From the NCBI GenBank assembly GCA_024707265.1, contig JANQAB010000003.1, positions 868,001 through 932,000 of the forward strand: a stretch of DNA of 64,000 bases, read 5' to 3'. The stretch's first letter is position 1. Each line of letters opens with the position of its first letter. The notes below the pieces were generated by a model. That model searched no databases. It saw nothing but the letters and a program-made list of their open reading frames with translations, and had not been told where the DNA came from. This stretch comes from Sporocytophaga sp. (GTDB taxonomy: Bacteria > Bacteroidota > Bacteroidia > Cytophagales > Cytophagaceae). The position numbers and the translations under genes were made by a program. This document shows, in pieces, positions 29,318 to 38,134 of the stretch.

Positions 29318-29875
29318 ATGGAATTATTTAATCGAATAATAGAAATATTAGAATGGAATCTTATATATACTTTGATTCCTGCAATACTGACTTTATTTCT
29401 TATTGAACTTTTCTTCAAGAACCGATATCAAACAAAAAAGGTATTGAATCTGATTTGTTGGTTAATTATTATTTACGCAATATTAACGTGGATATACACA
29501 TTTATCAATATAGCTATACACCCGGGAGAGTTGGAATTTAGGGAAATGGGAGAATATAACCTAGAATACTGGATACTGTTCTTATCTCCTTTAGTTTTAC
29601 CTTTTACATTATTAATAAGGAAACTAGCATCTAATTTTTCATATGTTCTCTTTGTTGTTTTTTTTATAAAAATCGGATTTTACTTCGAGCGTTATGCATT
29701 AATTGCAACTTCTTTTCTTTGGGATTATATGACTGAAAATGGTAATCCTGAATATACAAACTCAATCCTATTAGGAATAGGATTGCTATTTCTACAAGGA
29801 ATAACAATTGCAATTTTACCTTTGGGAATTTTTGAAATAATGAAAAAGAGACGTGTGTGGCAGATAAGTAAATAA
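29318..29875 (+). CDS. Multi-pass membrane protein of unknown function
   Basis: The product is 185 aa with about five hydrophobic helices (residues 14-32, 43-63, 84-103, 107-125, 148-173) and few charged residues between them; the C-terminus is basic (KKRRVWQISK). Not recognised. It lies 28 bp before the lipoprotein gene and in the same direction, so the two may form an operon. Confidence 0.65.
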   Translation: MELFNRIIEILEWNLIYTLIPAILTLFLIELFFKNRYQTKKVLNLICWLIIIYAILTWIYTFINIAIHPGELEFREMGEYNLEYWILFLSPLVLPFTLLIRKLASNFSYVLFVVFFIKIGFYFERYALIATSFLWDYMTENGNPEYTNSILLGIGLLFLQGITIAILPLGIFEIMKKRRVWQISK

Positions 29876-29903
29876 ATCAAGAACAGTCATAAGCCTACGA
29901 AAA

Positions 29904-30659
29904 ATGAAACAACTACTATTCATTATTTCAATGCTGACTTTTATGGCTTGTGTTGACCATAAGCTAGAAACCGATAATAATCTTGCAGATACAATTTATT
30001 CTGACAAAGAATCAGCTAATAAAAATACGACTATAAAAGCAGAGCTGGCAGAATATAAAATTTTGCCAATTGACGAAAGCGGAAGCGACTCTTCTTTGGT
30101 TCTATTCATAAACAACCTGAAGAATATTGTTTCTAACAAAGACACTTCAGAGTTATTTAAAATACTGGACACTGCCATCATTGTTAGTCATGGGGGTGGC
30201 ATAAATGGTATAAAAGAGTTCTCTCAAAACTGGGACCTTGACAAACCTAATGAATCCGTGTTATGGCCCAATTTGACTCAGATTTTAAACATGGGAGGAA
30301 CATGGGAAGATGATGTCGAAGGAAGGTATTTTTGCATTCCATATGCCCAATCTAATAAGGCATTCAGCAAGTATAAATACGACTTTGACTGGTTTTTCAC
30401 AGCAGTGTGCATTTCTCCTCATGCGACGGTTTATCAAGAACCTAAAATCACTTCTAAAGAGCTGGGCACTTTAAGCTATGACATTGTAGAAATGGACCCG
30501 AACTTTATGCATGAAGATTTTACAAAAATTAATACCATCAACCAAAATATGGAAGGATATGTTAAGACAAGTGACTTAATCTATTCCGCAGAACAACATT
30601 TAGTAATTAAAAAAATTGATAAGAACTGGAAAATAACGGCATTTGCCCCATTCGACTAA
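29904..30659 (+). CDS. Lipoprotein with C-terminal SH3-like segment
   Basis: The product is 251 aa. Residues 1-16 are a lipoprotein signal with lipobox TFMAC. The mid part has two Trp/Phe-rich segments (EFSQNWDLDKPNESVLWPNL, FDWFFTAVCISPHATVYQEP), and the C-terminal part resembles a bacterial SH3 domain (VYQEPKITSKELGTLSYDIVEMD ... EGYVKTSDLIYSAEQHLVIKKIDKNWKITAF). Such segments often bind cell-wall or protein ligands. Expected in the periplasm, anchored to a membrane. No precise function. Confidence 0.7.
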   Translation: MKQLLFIISMLTFMACVDHKLETDNNLADTIYSDKESANKNTTIKAELAEYKILPIDESGSDSSLVLFINNLKNIVSNKDTSELFKILDTAIIVSHGGGINGIKEFSQNWDLDKPNESVLWPNLTQILNMGGTWEDDVEGRYFCIPYAQSNKAFSKYKYDFDWFFTAVCISPHATVYQEPKITSKELGTLSYDIVEMDPNFMHEDFTKINTINQNMEGYVKTSDLIYSAEQHLVIKKIDKNWKITAFAPFD

Positions 30660-30719
30660 TCTTTGCATAAAATTGGTTTATTCCAATTACTTATCAGTAA
30701 AATTTAAACAATCTGTATA

Positions 30720-31275
30720 ATGAATAAATGGTCAATTGATACAATACAAGATGCATGGCAATTAGCAACCAAACTCCACGATGGACAAAAGTACGGAGGT
30801 CCGAATGAGGGAGAGCAGATAGAATATATCAATCATATCGGCAGTGTCGTTTTTGAAATTATGACTGCTATTACTATAGAAGATGGGATGGACTCCGATT
30901 TAGCTATTAAATGCGCAATTCTTCATGATACAATTGAAGACACTTCCTTATCTTATGATGATATTTTATCCAGGTTCGGCAGCGCAGTAGCTAACGGCGT
31001 TTTAGCATTGACTAAAAATGCTGACATAACCGAAAAAAAGAAAAGATGCTTGATAGCTTAAAGCGGATAAAAGAGCAGCCTAAAGAAATATGGGCAATCA
31101 AAATGGCCGACAGAATATGTAATTTATATGCCCCTCCTTTTTATTGGACTAATGAGAAAAAAAGGAATACATTGACGAAGCACGTTTAATCCATCATGAA
31201 TTGCAAGCTGGCAACAAATACCTGGGAAAAAGACTAGCCAATAAAATCACAGAGTATCAGAAATATATCAATTAG
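30720..31275 (+). pseudogene. HD-domain (SpoT/MESH-like hydrolase) gene with two homopolymer shifts
   Basis: Residues 1-100 have the guanosine-polyphosphate hydrolase HD pattern: DAWQLATKLHDGQKYGG, YINHIGSVVFEI, CAILHDTIEDTSLSYDDILSRFG (HD motif). The frame closes at 31061, but the expected continuation follows in other frames: MLDSLKRIKEQPKEIWAIKMADRICNLYAPP and EYIDEARLIHHEL...GKRLANKITEYQKYI to TAG 31275. Adding one A to A7 at 31033-31039 and one to A7 at 31157-31163 restores a protein of about 185 aa. Its role would be hydrolysis of (p)ppGpp or a similar nucleotide. Either real decay or base-calling error. Confidence 0.7.
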
Positions 31276-31332
31276 TAACAAAAGACTGTCTTAGCTTCAC
31301 ACATGCAAATTCAATTGCTGTGAATTTTAGAA

Positions 31333-31472
31333 TCGGGATTAATCGGATTATTAAATTACTGGGATTTAATTTCACTACAAACTACCAATGGTGAATCATA
31401 TGGATATCCTGTCTATTAATAGATTCTTTGTGAATTAATCCTGTTAATTTCTTAATCCTGCTAATCCCGACT
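31333..31472. repeat. Long imperfect inverted repeat, intergenic
   Basis: Left arm at 31333-31370 (TCGGGATTAATCGGATTATT and following) pairs with the right arm at 31432-31472 (AATTAATCCTGTTAATTTC and following, ending CTAATCCCGA) with several mismatches. The arms are themselves made of short GGATTAAT-type repeats. The centre of about 60 bp encodes nothing visible. The gap 31276-31528 has no gene. Confidence 0.55.
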
Positions 31473-31528
31473 CAACAACTTTTTTGGGCTAATTTAAGTA
31501 GTAACTGAAACTACCGATAATTAAAAAG

Positions 31529-32047
31529 ATGGCCATAAGAACACTTAAAGAATATTACGACAATGATTTCAACAATTGCGTTAAGGTTCACATGCGTCTT
31601 GAAATGGATGGATTATTTGTCTACGGGGCTATCTGTTATGATTTTACAGCATTTACGGCGTTCACATCATTCTATGTCTCAGAAGAAAACCTTGATCGGT
31701 CCTTTTTTGAAGAACTCCTAAGAAAGCTAAAATACGGAGAGACTCAGTTTCAGTTTGACAACGAAGTTACATTCCCCTCACCCAAAGACTTTCCTGGGGA
31801 GTTTGAGACTGAGGGCCCGTTTAATTTCAGTTTAAAAGCAAAGTTCTATGGAGATACAGACTGGATGGATAAAGATCAGATACAGTCCTCAAGAAGAATT
31901 TTTATTTACTCGGAAAGCAACTTACCGGACAATGAAATAAAAGACCTCAAGCAGTTTTCCAGCACACTGACTCATAATCTGCATTTCAGATCTAAGAAAT
32001 TTATGATAGAACGAGGGGAAAAAGAAAGTACTCTCCCCTTTAACTGA
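31529..32047 (+). CDS. Hypothetical cytosolic protein
   Basis: The product is 172 aa, soluble, beta-rich at the N-terminus (CVKVHMRLEMDGLFVYGAICYDFTAFTAF) and mixed afterwards (EELLRKLKYGETQFQFDNEVTFPSP). A QFSSTLTHNLHFRSKKFMIERG helix/turn closes it. No family recognised. It stands alone, convergent with the DoxX gene, whose stop is 12 bp away. Confidence 0.6.
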   Translation: MAIRTLKEYYDNDFNNCVKVHMRLEMDGLFVYGAICYDFTAFTAFTSFYVSEENLDRSFFEELLRKLKYGETQFQFDNEVTFPSPKDFPGEFETEGPFNFSLKAKFYGDTDWMDKDQIQSSRRIFIYSESNLPDNEIKDLKQFSSTLTHNLHFRSKKFMIERGEKESTLPFN

Positions 32048-32059
32048 AAATCAACAGTT

Positions 32060-32455
32060 TTATTTTCTAAACAACAACTGATCAAGAGAAATACTATTAG
32101 AGCTTTTAAACTGCAATAAGACTATGAAAACAATAGCATGAATTAACTGAGAAGGAATTGCTTCCCAGTTTTCAATAAGAGAAGTTCCGAATATAAGGAA
32201 GATCATAACCCCTGCTCCAGATATCAAAGCTACTTCAGTAAATAGTCCTGCAATTAATAAAAAACCGATAGCAAATTCTGTGATAGGCAATGCATAACTG
32301 AAAAGTCGTACTGATACATCCGGAAGCATTGATTTTTCAAATGCCGATACCATCCAGTTACTGAATGCGGAAAGCTTTGGAAAACGAACCAGACCATGAC
32401 CAAACATACTTGCACCTATTGCAAGTCTCAGTAATAAATAAGCTGTTGTATTCAT
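32060..32455 (-). CDS. DoxX-family membrane protein
   Basis: Start set at ATG 32455 (MNTTAYLLLRLAIGASMFGHGLVRFPKLSAF); the frame runs 27 codons upstream, but that part is polar and overlaps the promoter region of the next gene. The product is 131 aa with four membrane helices and the DoxX features FGHGLVRFPK near the N-terminus and ALPITEFAIGFLLIAGL in the middle. DoxX proteins are linked to redox or thiosulfate metabolism in some species; no specific role can be stated. It is divergent from an AraC regulator 89 bp away, which probably controls it. Confidence 0.85.
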   Translation of the reverse strand: MNTTAYLLLRLAIGASMFGHGLVRFPKLSAFSNWMVSAFEKSMLPDVSVRLFSYALPITEFAIGFLLIAGLFTEVALISGAGVMIFLIFGTSLIENWEAIPSQLIHAIVFIVLLQFKSSNSISLDQLLFRK

Positions 32456-32523
32456 ATTGATATGATTTTTATCTGGATCAAATTTATCCTGAAAATTGAC
32501 CAGAGACTTGTAAGAACAAGGGA

Positions 32524-32531
32524 TATATTTG
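32524..32531 (+). promoter_or_regulatory. Possible -7 box of the AraC regulator gene
   Basis: TATATTTG matches TAnnTTTG, 13 bp before the start at 32545. No well-spaced -33 TTG was found (candidates leave 13 or 25 bp), and the very short leader makes this tentative. Confidence 0.35.
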
Positions 32532-32544
32532 TACATTCACAGGT

Positions 32545-33387
32545 ATGGAAATCCGAAATATCCATCAACCCTTTGAGCTTGACGTACTGGAAGTAAATGA
32601 ATACACTGCCAGATCACATAAGAACACATTTTTTGAAATGATATTCGTCCTTGAAGGTGAAGGAATACAAATCGTCAATGAACACAATCTTCCTTATTGC
32701 CCGGATAAACTATTTCTTCCTTTTCCCGAAGACAAGCATAGCTTTGAAGTAACTACTCTTACAAAATTTTTGTTTATCCGTTTTAATGACAGCAATTTAA
32801 AAAATCAAAGCAAAGAATGGATCCAAAAAGTTGAGTATATTTTTCATAATCATAATCACCTTCCCGGATGTATTTTAAAAACAGTAACAGATAAGCCTCT
32901 GATCAGAGCCCTGGCATTAGGACTTATTGGTGAAATTGAAAAACGCAACCCCAATCATCACGAGGTTATAACACAAATCGTTAACACTATCATAACAATA
33001 GCTGCGAGAAACATAACCCTCATGAATTTTCCAGGAGTTATATCACCTCCATCAAAAGATTCGGTTTCACTATTGAACCATATCCATGAAAATATATACG
33101 CTCCCGAAAATTTAAGAGCTGAGACGATAGCCGATCGATTCAACATTTCTGTTACATACATAAGTGAGTATTTTAAAAAACATACCGGTGAAAGTCTGCA
33201 GCAATACATCACTCAATACAAAATAAAACTTATTGAAACCAGGCTGCTCTACACAGACATGAGATTAAGTGAAATCTGTGACGAATTCGGTTTTACAGAC
33301 CTAAGTCATATGAACAAGACTTTTAAAAAATATAAGGGGGTTAATCCAACAGAATACAGAAAATCTAATGGGAGTGAATATAAGTAG
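32545..33387 (+). CDS. AraC-family transcriptional regulator with cupin-like sensor
   Basis: The product is 280 aa. Residues 15-85 form an AraC-type cupin domain (YTARSHKNTFFEMIFVLEGEGIQIVNEHNLPYCPDKLFLPFPEDKHSFEV). Residues 180-275 form a double HTH (LRAETIADRFNISVTYISEYFKKHTGESLQQYITQYKI and RLSEICDEFGFTDLSHMNKTFKKYKGVNPTEYRK). Ligand unknown. It is divergent from the DoxX gene, the usual layout when an AraC protein controls its neighbour. Confidence 0.88.
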   Translation: MEIRNIHQPFELDVLEVNEYTARSHKNTFFEMIFVLEGEGIQIVNEHNLPYCPDKLFLPFPEDKHSFEVTTLTKFLFIRFNDSNLKNQSKEWIQKVEYIFHNHNHLPGCILKTVTDKPLIRALALGLIGEIEKRNPNHHEVITQIVNTIITIAARNITLMNFPGVISPPSKDSVSLLNHIHENIYAPENLRAETIADRFNISVTYISEYFKKHTGESLQQYITQYKIKLIETRLLYTDMRLSEICDEFGFTDLSHMNKTFKKYKGVNPTEYRKSNGSEYK

Positions 33388-33484
33388 TCAATATTGCTTC
33401 CCATTAAATCTAAAAGCTACCGTCCAATTGAATTTTATTTTGTAAATGATTAATTTAGAAACATACACTTTAAAATCATTTTTT

Positions 33485-33871
33485 ATGAACAAACTCTTTT
33501 GCACACTAACACTTTTAATTGGATTAGCAACATTATTTTCATCCTGTAAAAAAGACTCAGACGGTCCTGGCTGCGATCTTCCTGTACCAAATGAAATAAA
33601 TGTAAAAATCAGCGCTAATGAAACTTACCTGTTTGACTTGGGAATTTTTGGCGATGAAGAAGGAGCATCTATATCCAAACAAGCAACCCACCATTCTGTA
33701 AGCATAGTAGAAAGAGAAACCAATACAGGAAAAGTAGTTTATAAATATACACCTGCCTCAAATTTTGTCGGCACTGATGAGGTTCAAATTAAATCAGAAA
33801 GGGGTTCAGACGGAGCAAGTCCAAATACCAATATAATCTATACAACGATAAAATTCATAATTATAAATTAG
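33485..33871 (+). CDS. Lipoprotein with an Ig-like (Big) domain
   Basis: Start set at ATG 33485 (MNKLFCTLTLLIGLATLFSSCKKD), which gives a standard lipoprotein signal with lipobox LFSSC; the frame also contains an ATG at 33446 that would put polar residues before the signal. The product is 128 aa. After a short linker it has one beta domain: ANETYLFDLGIFGDEEGASIS, GKVVYKYTPASNFVGTDEVQIK, IYTTIKFIIIN, resembling the Ig-like domains with a PASNFxGTD motif found in cadherin/Big repeats. Function unknown; membrane-anchored. Confidence 0.75.
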   Translation: MNKLFCTLTLLIGLATLFSSCKKDSDGPGCDLPVPNEINVKISANETYLFDLGIFGDEEGASISKQATHHSVSIVERETNTGKVVYKYTPASNFVGTDEVQIKSERGSDGASPNTNIIYTTIKFIIIN

Positions 33872-33900
33872 AGAGCAGATACTGACTAAAGTCTGATCTA

Positions 33901-33952
33901 TGATGTTCACTTTAAACTCCTGTCTATGATAGAATGATTAAAGTGAACATCA
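33901..33952. terminator. Perfect 15-bp stem hairpin after the Ig-like lipoprotein gene
   Basis: TGATGTTCACTTTAA (33901-33915) pairs with TTAAAGTGAACATCA (33938-33952), 22-nt loop. It begins 30 bp after the stop at 33871. No T run follows, so it is either a terminator-like or mRNA-stabilising hairpin, or an operator-type repeat. The remaining 33953-34157 holds nothing recognised. Confidence 0.45.
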
Positions 33953-34157
33953 ATTCATGAACAATTAACCTTATCTATGAAACAAAGCTCTTCATGAAGA
34001 ACAAGCTTTTCAATCTTTTGTGATCAACCAAGCCAGGAAAATTAGAAATAACAGGCCAATCTAATTTGAATAAACTTCTACTAAATCCCTATACTGATCC
34101 AATGACACCTGAATTCCCTGATTCTCCTGTCCGTAGCACCACTTAGAATTATTCTCC

Positions 34158-35129
34158 TTAATTTTGCATTTTTATTTGTTGACCTTCAACTAATGAATAG
34201 CTAATGATTTCTTCGCTATCAAGGTTTTCTTTATGCATATCAACACCTGATATTTGGCTGTTTTCATAGGTCGTATAGTAGTAAATACCTTTATCAGTGT
34301 TGCAGCATGAAGAATAGATAGTAATTTCATATTTATCACCTAATCGAACACAACCACGTTGCTGTGCGGCAGAGCCAAGAATATGAAAGAATTGACTTAT
34401 CGCTTCAGATTCAGAATTGCCCGAGACGGAATTCATTTTAGTAAATACCGCTTTTACGAACCTTGAAGAAGAGGATAGATCACCAGGTAATCCAATCGCA
34501 CCCATACCCCTACTGTACGTACCAAGTTCTAAATCAGGAGCAAAATTATTTTTCGGTGGGTCAATCGATAGTGCCATGTAGTTATTAAGATTAAAGAGCT
34601 GCTTGTCGAACGTTGGGTTATTCGTCAGTACCCCGACGGGATTGTCGTACACATGTAAGCCTTCTTTGACGGACTCTACGGTAATGGACTCTTCTCTGTC
34701 TGAGATGATCCAGTGAAGGGGTGATAAGGGATACTCTTTGCTGAATGAGATATTCACAAGATTTATATCCTTAAGAGCTTCTTTTACCTCTGCAACCTTC
34801 TCGTATTGCCCTAATACCCATGGAATAAATTCAAATGGAGTAATGTTTATTTTGTTCGGATCTTCAGGTTTATAGTCTGCATTTTCCGGAAAATTAAGAC
34901 CCGCCATGCTTAAGCCTCTTTCATTCGTTGCATCGTAGTAGAGCGGGTATCCGTCGACATTCATAGATATGCCAATAAGCGCATGGTGTGAACGGAGTGC
35001 ATCTACCTGCCTAAACGTGAAAACATAGTTTCGAGGTGTTACAGTTACCGTTTCGTTATAGGAATATTCCAGGTCGAGATTTCTCCCAAAATAATGATCT
35101 GTTGCTGTATAATTTGCTGCTGTACACAT
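34158..35129 (-). CDS. Choloylglycine hydrolase / penicillin V acylase-family (Ntn hydrolase)
   Basis: Start set at ATG 35129: it gives MCTAAN, so that Met removal exposes the catalytic N-terminal Cys, and it has a strong Shine-Dalgarno AAGGAGG 13 bp upstream. The further upstream ATG at 35183 would bury the Cys. The product is 323 aa with DHYFGRNLDLEYSY (catalytic Arg/Asp region), NVDGYPLYYDATNERGLSMAGLNFP, GVLTNNPTF (Asn) and SSSSRFVKA (Arg). These enzymes cleave the amide bond of conjugated bile salts, penicillin V or N-acyl homoserine lactones. No signal peptide: cytosolic. The sequence and ribosome site look Firmicutes-like, suggesting recent transfer. Confidence 0.87.
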   Translation of the reverse strand: MCTAANYTATDHYFGRNLDLEYSYNETVTVTPRNYVFTFRQVDALRSHHALIGISMNVDGYPLYYDATNERGLSMAGLNFPENADYKPEDPNKINITPFEFIPWVLGQYEKVAEVKEALKDINLVNISFSKEYPLSPLHWIISDREESITVESVKEGLHVYDNPVGVLTNNPTFDKQLFNLNNYMALSIDPPKNNFAPDLELGTYSRGMGAIGLPGDLSSSSRFVKAVFTKMNSVSGNSESEAISQFFHILGSAAQQRGCVRLGDKYEITIYSSCCNTDKGIYYYTTYENSQISGVDMHKENLDSEEIISYSLVEGQQIKMQN

Positions 35130-36083
35130 AAGCCTTTTTCCTCCTTGGTTAAATAATACTGCTTTAGTTGGTTGGAATTTCAATTTTGTATGCCATCGGG
35201 GCTAATGCTAGTGTGTACTCCAGGATGACTCTCAAGTGTTGTCGTAAATATCTCCTCGGCAAGTTTCGTTAGTTTAGTCCTGAAGGTTGAAGTAATCCTC
35301 ATATATTTATTGTGCGTACAGCCCGGCGGCAAGTATGTGCTATTAATTACTTAAACCAGTGATACGTATCAATGTTTCTTTACTCAAGCTATGTTTAATA
35401 GCATCAGGGGATGCGGGCAATGGGAAACTTAGCATAGGACGCACCAAAACATTGTTCGAGAAAAGGCCAGTCGCACTACTCCGAGTACTGCGAGACTGAA
35501 CCATTGATGCCGTATGGAAGACGTACTACCTTAACTTTCATTTTCCATTATAAAAGATACCATAAAACAGCCTCCATCCCCCCGAAAGATCAATTTTCTG
35601 ATAAATCGTTTTTCCTTCTTTGTAAAAGCTCCAATTTCAATCAAAAGACACAATTTTACCAAATAAAACAGACTGGACAGCTTCCTTTTATCTGGCTTTC
35701 CCTTTTCTACTCTTTTCCCGTGTCTTATAGAAAATGGCATGCTCACTGAGACCGGTCCTGAGCATCCGATAGTATGGTATGATAACAACGAGAACTCAGG
35801 GATTCTTATGCTTACCATTCCAATTGAAGATACATTTTATGGAATGCTTTTACTGATGGGAAATGTTGCTGTATATGAAAGGTTACAGATTACACGAAAG
35901 ATTGAAGAAGTTACAGTTAATTAATATTGGGATATAATTACACAGGGAATATTACTCATTCAATTACAGTTTCAACTGATTAATTTAACTCTCGATAATA
36001 GTGAATTGAAAATAAATAATTTGCCATTATTGACTATAGATGGAAATAATTTAGGCTGAAGTATCGTATTACAATGTAGATTC
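35130..36083. other. Region without a supported gene upstream of the choloylglycine hydrolase gene
   Basis: About 950 bp. The part 35184-35500 has higher G+C than its surroundings and no coding signal. The open frames at 35504-35749 (plus), 35531-35818 (minus) and 35739-35924 (plus, starting MLTETGPEHPIVWYDNNENS) overlap each other and match nothing known; the last could be the C-terminal end of a lost gene. The segment may have arrived together with the hydrolase gene. Confidence 0.45.
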
Positions 36084-36704
36084 CTAGCCATTAAAATTTA
36101 GGCCAGAATAAATTGATTCAAAAATGCTTATTACTGTTACCCATTTGATATCCTCTTCAGTGGCATCCATAGAGACTAGTACTCTTTGATGAGGAGCACC
36201 GGGATCAACATCTATAAACATTGGATTTCTATCCGAAACTCTTCTTTCATCTTTGTAAAAAGGATTCTTTTTGAAAAAGGACATATCCGAGGCTTTTCTT
36301 AAAATTGCCACTTCTTTTTTATTAATTACAATACTTTGTTCTCCGGCTCCCCTTCGCAAATCTACTTCACCAATGTAATTGTTATTTGAATCCATAATTT
36401 CCATCTGATACATAATCTGACCCAAATATTGATCATTATAATGAATCATAATGGCTTGCCCTTTTTTCTCATAATAAATCTCAAAATCAGTAGTAGCCGC
36501 CAGTATTCTGCAATTTGCAGAAAGCACTCTTTCAATTCTTTGAAATGCTACGATCGGAGAATTATCATTAGAAAGTATATGGCCTGAAGCCTTATTTGTT
36601 ACACTTTTAACATAATAGTAGTTTATTGTACTTGAAAGTGAACCTATACCATACTCATTCCAAGCATCCAGACTTTCCTTAAGTTTATTAACTTTTATAT
36701 TCAT
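36084..36704 (-). CDS. Hypothetical cytosolic protein
   Basis: The product is 206 aa, soluble, largely beta-strand in pattern (CRILAATTDFEIYYEKKGQAIMIHYNDQYLGQIMYQMEIMDSNNNYIGEVDLRRG), remotely like the barrel of LURP-one/Tubby-type proteins, but this is weak. Ends with a helix ATEEDIKWVTVISIFESIYSGL. It follows a tiny membrane-protein gene by 25 bp on the same strand, suggesting a two-gene unit. Confidence 0.6.
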   Translation of the reverse strand: MNIKVNKLKESLDAWNEYGIGSLSSTINYYYVKSVTNKASGHILSNDNSPIVAFQRIERVLSANCRILAATTDFEIYYEKKGQAIMIHYNDQYLGQIMYQMEIMDSNNNYIGEVDLRRGAGEQSIVINKKEVAILRKASDMSFFKKNPFYKDERRVSDRNPMFIDVDPGAPHQRVLVSMDATEEDIKWVTVISIFESIYSGLNFNG

Positions 36705-36729
36705 TTTTATCTTTTCACCTTCAATAAAT

Positions 36730-36834
36730 TCAGGAGATTTTTTTTTCTAATGATTTCTTAATGGCTATGATTATAATGACAATTGTTCCTACAAATGGAA
36801 TAAAAAACAAAAGCAACAAAATAATTAATAACAT
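36730..36834 (-). CDS. Small single-helix membrane protein (34 aa)
   Basis: ATG 36834 to TGA 36730 encodes a very hydrophobic helix (MLLIILLLLFFIPFVGTIV and III), followed by a basic tail KKSLEKKIS. Size and composition fit a small membrane protein. No recognisable ribosome site beyond AT-rich sequence, so it may also be chance. It lies just upstream of and in the same direction as the gene at 36084-36704. Confidence 0.4.
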   Translation of the reverse strand: MLLIILLLLFFIPFVGTIVIIIIAIKKSLEKKIS

Positions 36835-36985
36835 AATGGAATTTAAATTACTATAAAAGATTAGTTCTTAGTATAATCAATCAGCTTAAATTGCAAGAGA
36901 AAAATTGAGGTATAATTTAAAAAGTTAAGTGATAATCCATTTCCTGATATCAGGAAATGGATTTCATTATTATTATAATTAAGCA

Positions 36986-37828
36986 TTAACAAGGCCCATA
37001 TCCCATCTTATCAAAATCAGGTTTACGTTTTTCAAGAAAGGCATTACGTCCTTCTTTGGCCTCATCTGTCATGTAGGCTAAACGGGTCGCTTCTCCAGCA
37101 AATATCTGTTGACCTACCATACCGTCATCAGTAAGGTTCATGGCAAACTTTAACATCTTAATAGAAGTCGGAGATTTTTCCAATATCTCTTGTGCCCACT
37201 GATACGCAGTAGTCTCTAATTCAGCATGAGGGATTACAGCATTCACCATTCCCATATCAAAGGCTTCCTGAGCGCTGTAATTACGACCAAGGAAAAAGAT
37301 TTCTCTGGCTTTCTTCTGTCCGACCATTTTGGCAAGGTATGCCGATCCATATCCTCCGTCAAAGCTTGTTACATCGGCATCTGTTTGTTTGAAGATCGCA
37401 TGTTCTTTACTTGCCAAAGTAAGATCACATACAACATGTAAACTATGTCCTCCACCTACTGCCCAGCCAGGAACTACTGCGATTACCACTTTCGGCATGA
37501 AACGAATAAGTCTTTGTACCTCAAGAATATTTAGCCTATGACGACCGTCTTCGCCTACATATCCTTTATCTCCTCTTACTTTCTGATCTCCACCGCTGCA
37601 AAATGAGTATACACCATCTTTGGTAGATGGACCTTCAGCAGACAGAAGTACAACTCCTATAGACGCATCTTCATAAGCATCATAGAAAGCATCATACAAT
37701 TCTGAAGTTGTTTTAGGCCTGAAAGCATTTCTTACATTAGGTCTGTTAAAGGCAATACGCGCAACACCACCGGATTTCTTATAAGTAATATCTTCGTATT
37801 CTTTTGCTGTTTTCCAATCTATGTTCAT
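36986..37828 (-). CDS. menB: 1,4-dihydroxy-2-naphthoyl-CoA synthase
   Basis: The product is 280 aa, the normal MenB length, a crotonase-fold enzyme that closes the second ring in menaquinone synthesis (o-succinylbenzoyl-CoA to DHNA-CoA). Visible motifs: RIAFNRPNVRNAFRPKT, SFCSGGDQKVRG (MenB-type oxyanion-hole region), VVAVVPGWAVGGGHSLHVVCDLTLAS, TDADVTSFDGGYGSAYLAK with the conserved Ser and Asp, and a C-terminal KRKPDFDKMGYGPC. Cytosolic hexamer by family. It stands alone here; no other men gene is in the window. Menaquinone is the expected quinone of this phylum. Confidence 0.95.
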   Translation of the reverse strand: MNIDWKTAKEYEDITYKKSGGVARIAFNRPNVRNAFRPKTTSELYDAFYDAYEDASIGVVLLSAEGPSTKDGVYSFCSGGDQKVRGDKGYVGEDGRHRLNILEVQRLIRFMPKVVIAVVPGWAVGGGHSLHVVCDLTLASKEHAIFKQTDADVTSFDGGYGSAYLAKMVGQKKAREIFFLGRNYSAQEAFDMGMVNAVIPHAELETTAYQWAQEILEKSPTSIKMLKFAMNLTDDGMVGQQIFAGEATRLAYMTDEAKEGRNAFLEKRKPDFDKMGYGPC

Positions 37829-37909
37829 TAGTCTCTTTATTTAGTAAGTGAAAGGTAAAAATAACGTTACTTTGGGAGATTTAGAAATCTGAATACAGAG
37901 CTGTTGATC

Positions 37910-38058
37910 ATATTTTCGAGGTAAAAGGTCAAATGCCGGAGCTTTGAGGTCATAATTTCAGGATAAAAACTCGCATATTGGAGCTTCGAAGTCAAAATTT
38001 CAGGGTAAGAGCTTGAATATCGGAGCTTCAAGGTCATAACTTCGGGGTAAAAGCTCAA
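37910..38058. repeat. 42-bp tandem repeat (about 3.5 units)
   Basis: Units begin with GGAGCTTxxAxGTCA at 37938, 37980 and 38022, with a partial unit before. Because 42 is a multiple of three, the minus strand shows an open frame with a 14-aa repeat (SFYPEVMTLKLRYS-like); no start signal or family supports a protein. It lies between menB and the alpha-2-macroglobulin-like gene, next to a partial double-hairpin repeat (38064-38095). Confidence 0.75.
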
Positions 38059-38084
38059 ACAACGTTCAAACGTCCACGCTTGGA

Positions 38085-38111
38085 CCAAAAAAAATGGGAG
38101 GCTTCCCTCCC
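38085..38111 (-). terminator. Rho-independent terminator of the alpha-2-macroglobulin-like gene
   Basis: On the minus strand: GGGAGG-GAAG-CCTCCC followed by a T8 run, 24 bp after the stop codon of the gene ending at 38135. Confidence 0.8.
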
Positions 38112-38134
38112 TTTCAATTGATGTTGTGCAATAT

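Noticed and set aside
35184..35530. Group II intron or other structured RNA
   Set aside because: Some segments (GCCGTATGGAAGACGTACTA) recall intron stems, but no domain V and no reverse transcriptase were found.
35504..35924. Three overlapping short ORFs upstream of the choloylglycine hydrolase gene
   Set aside because: No family match, no ribosome site, mutual overlap; only noted as possible remnants.
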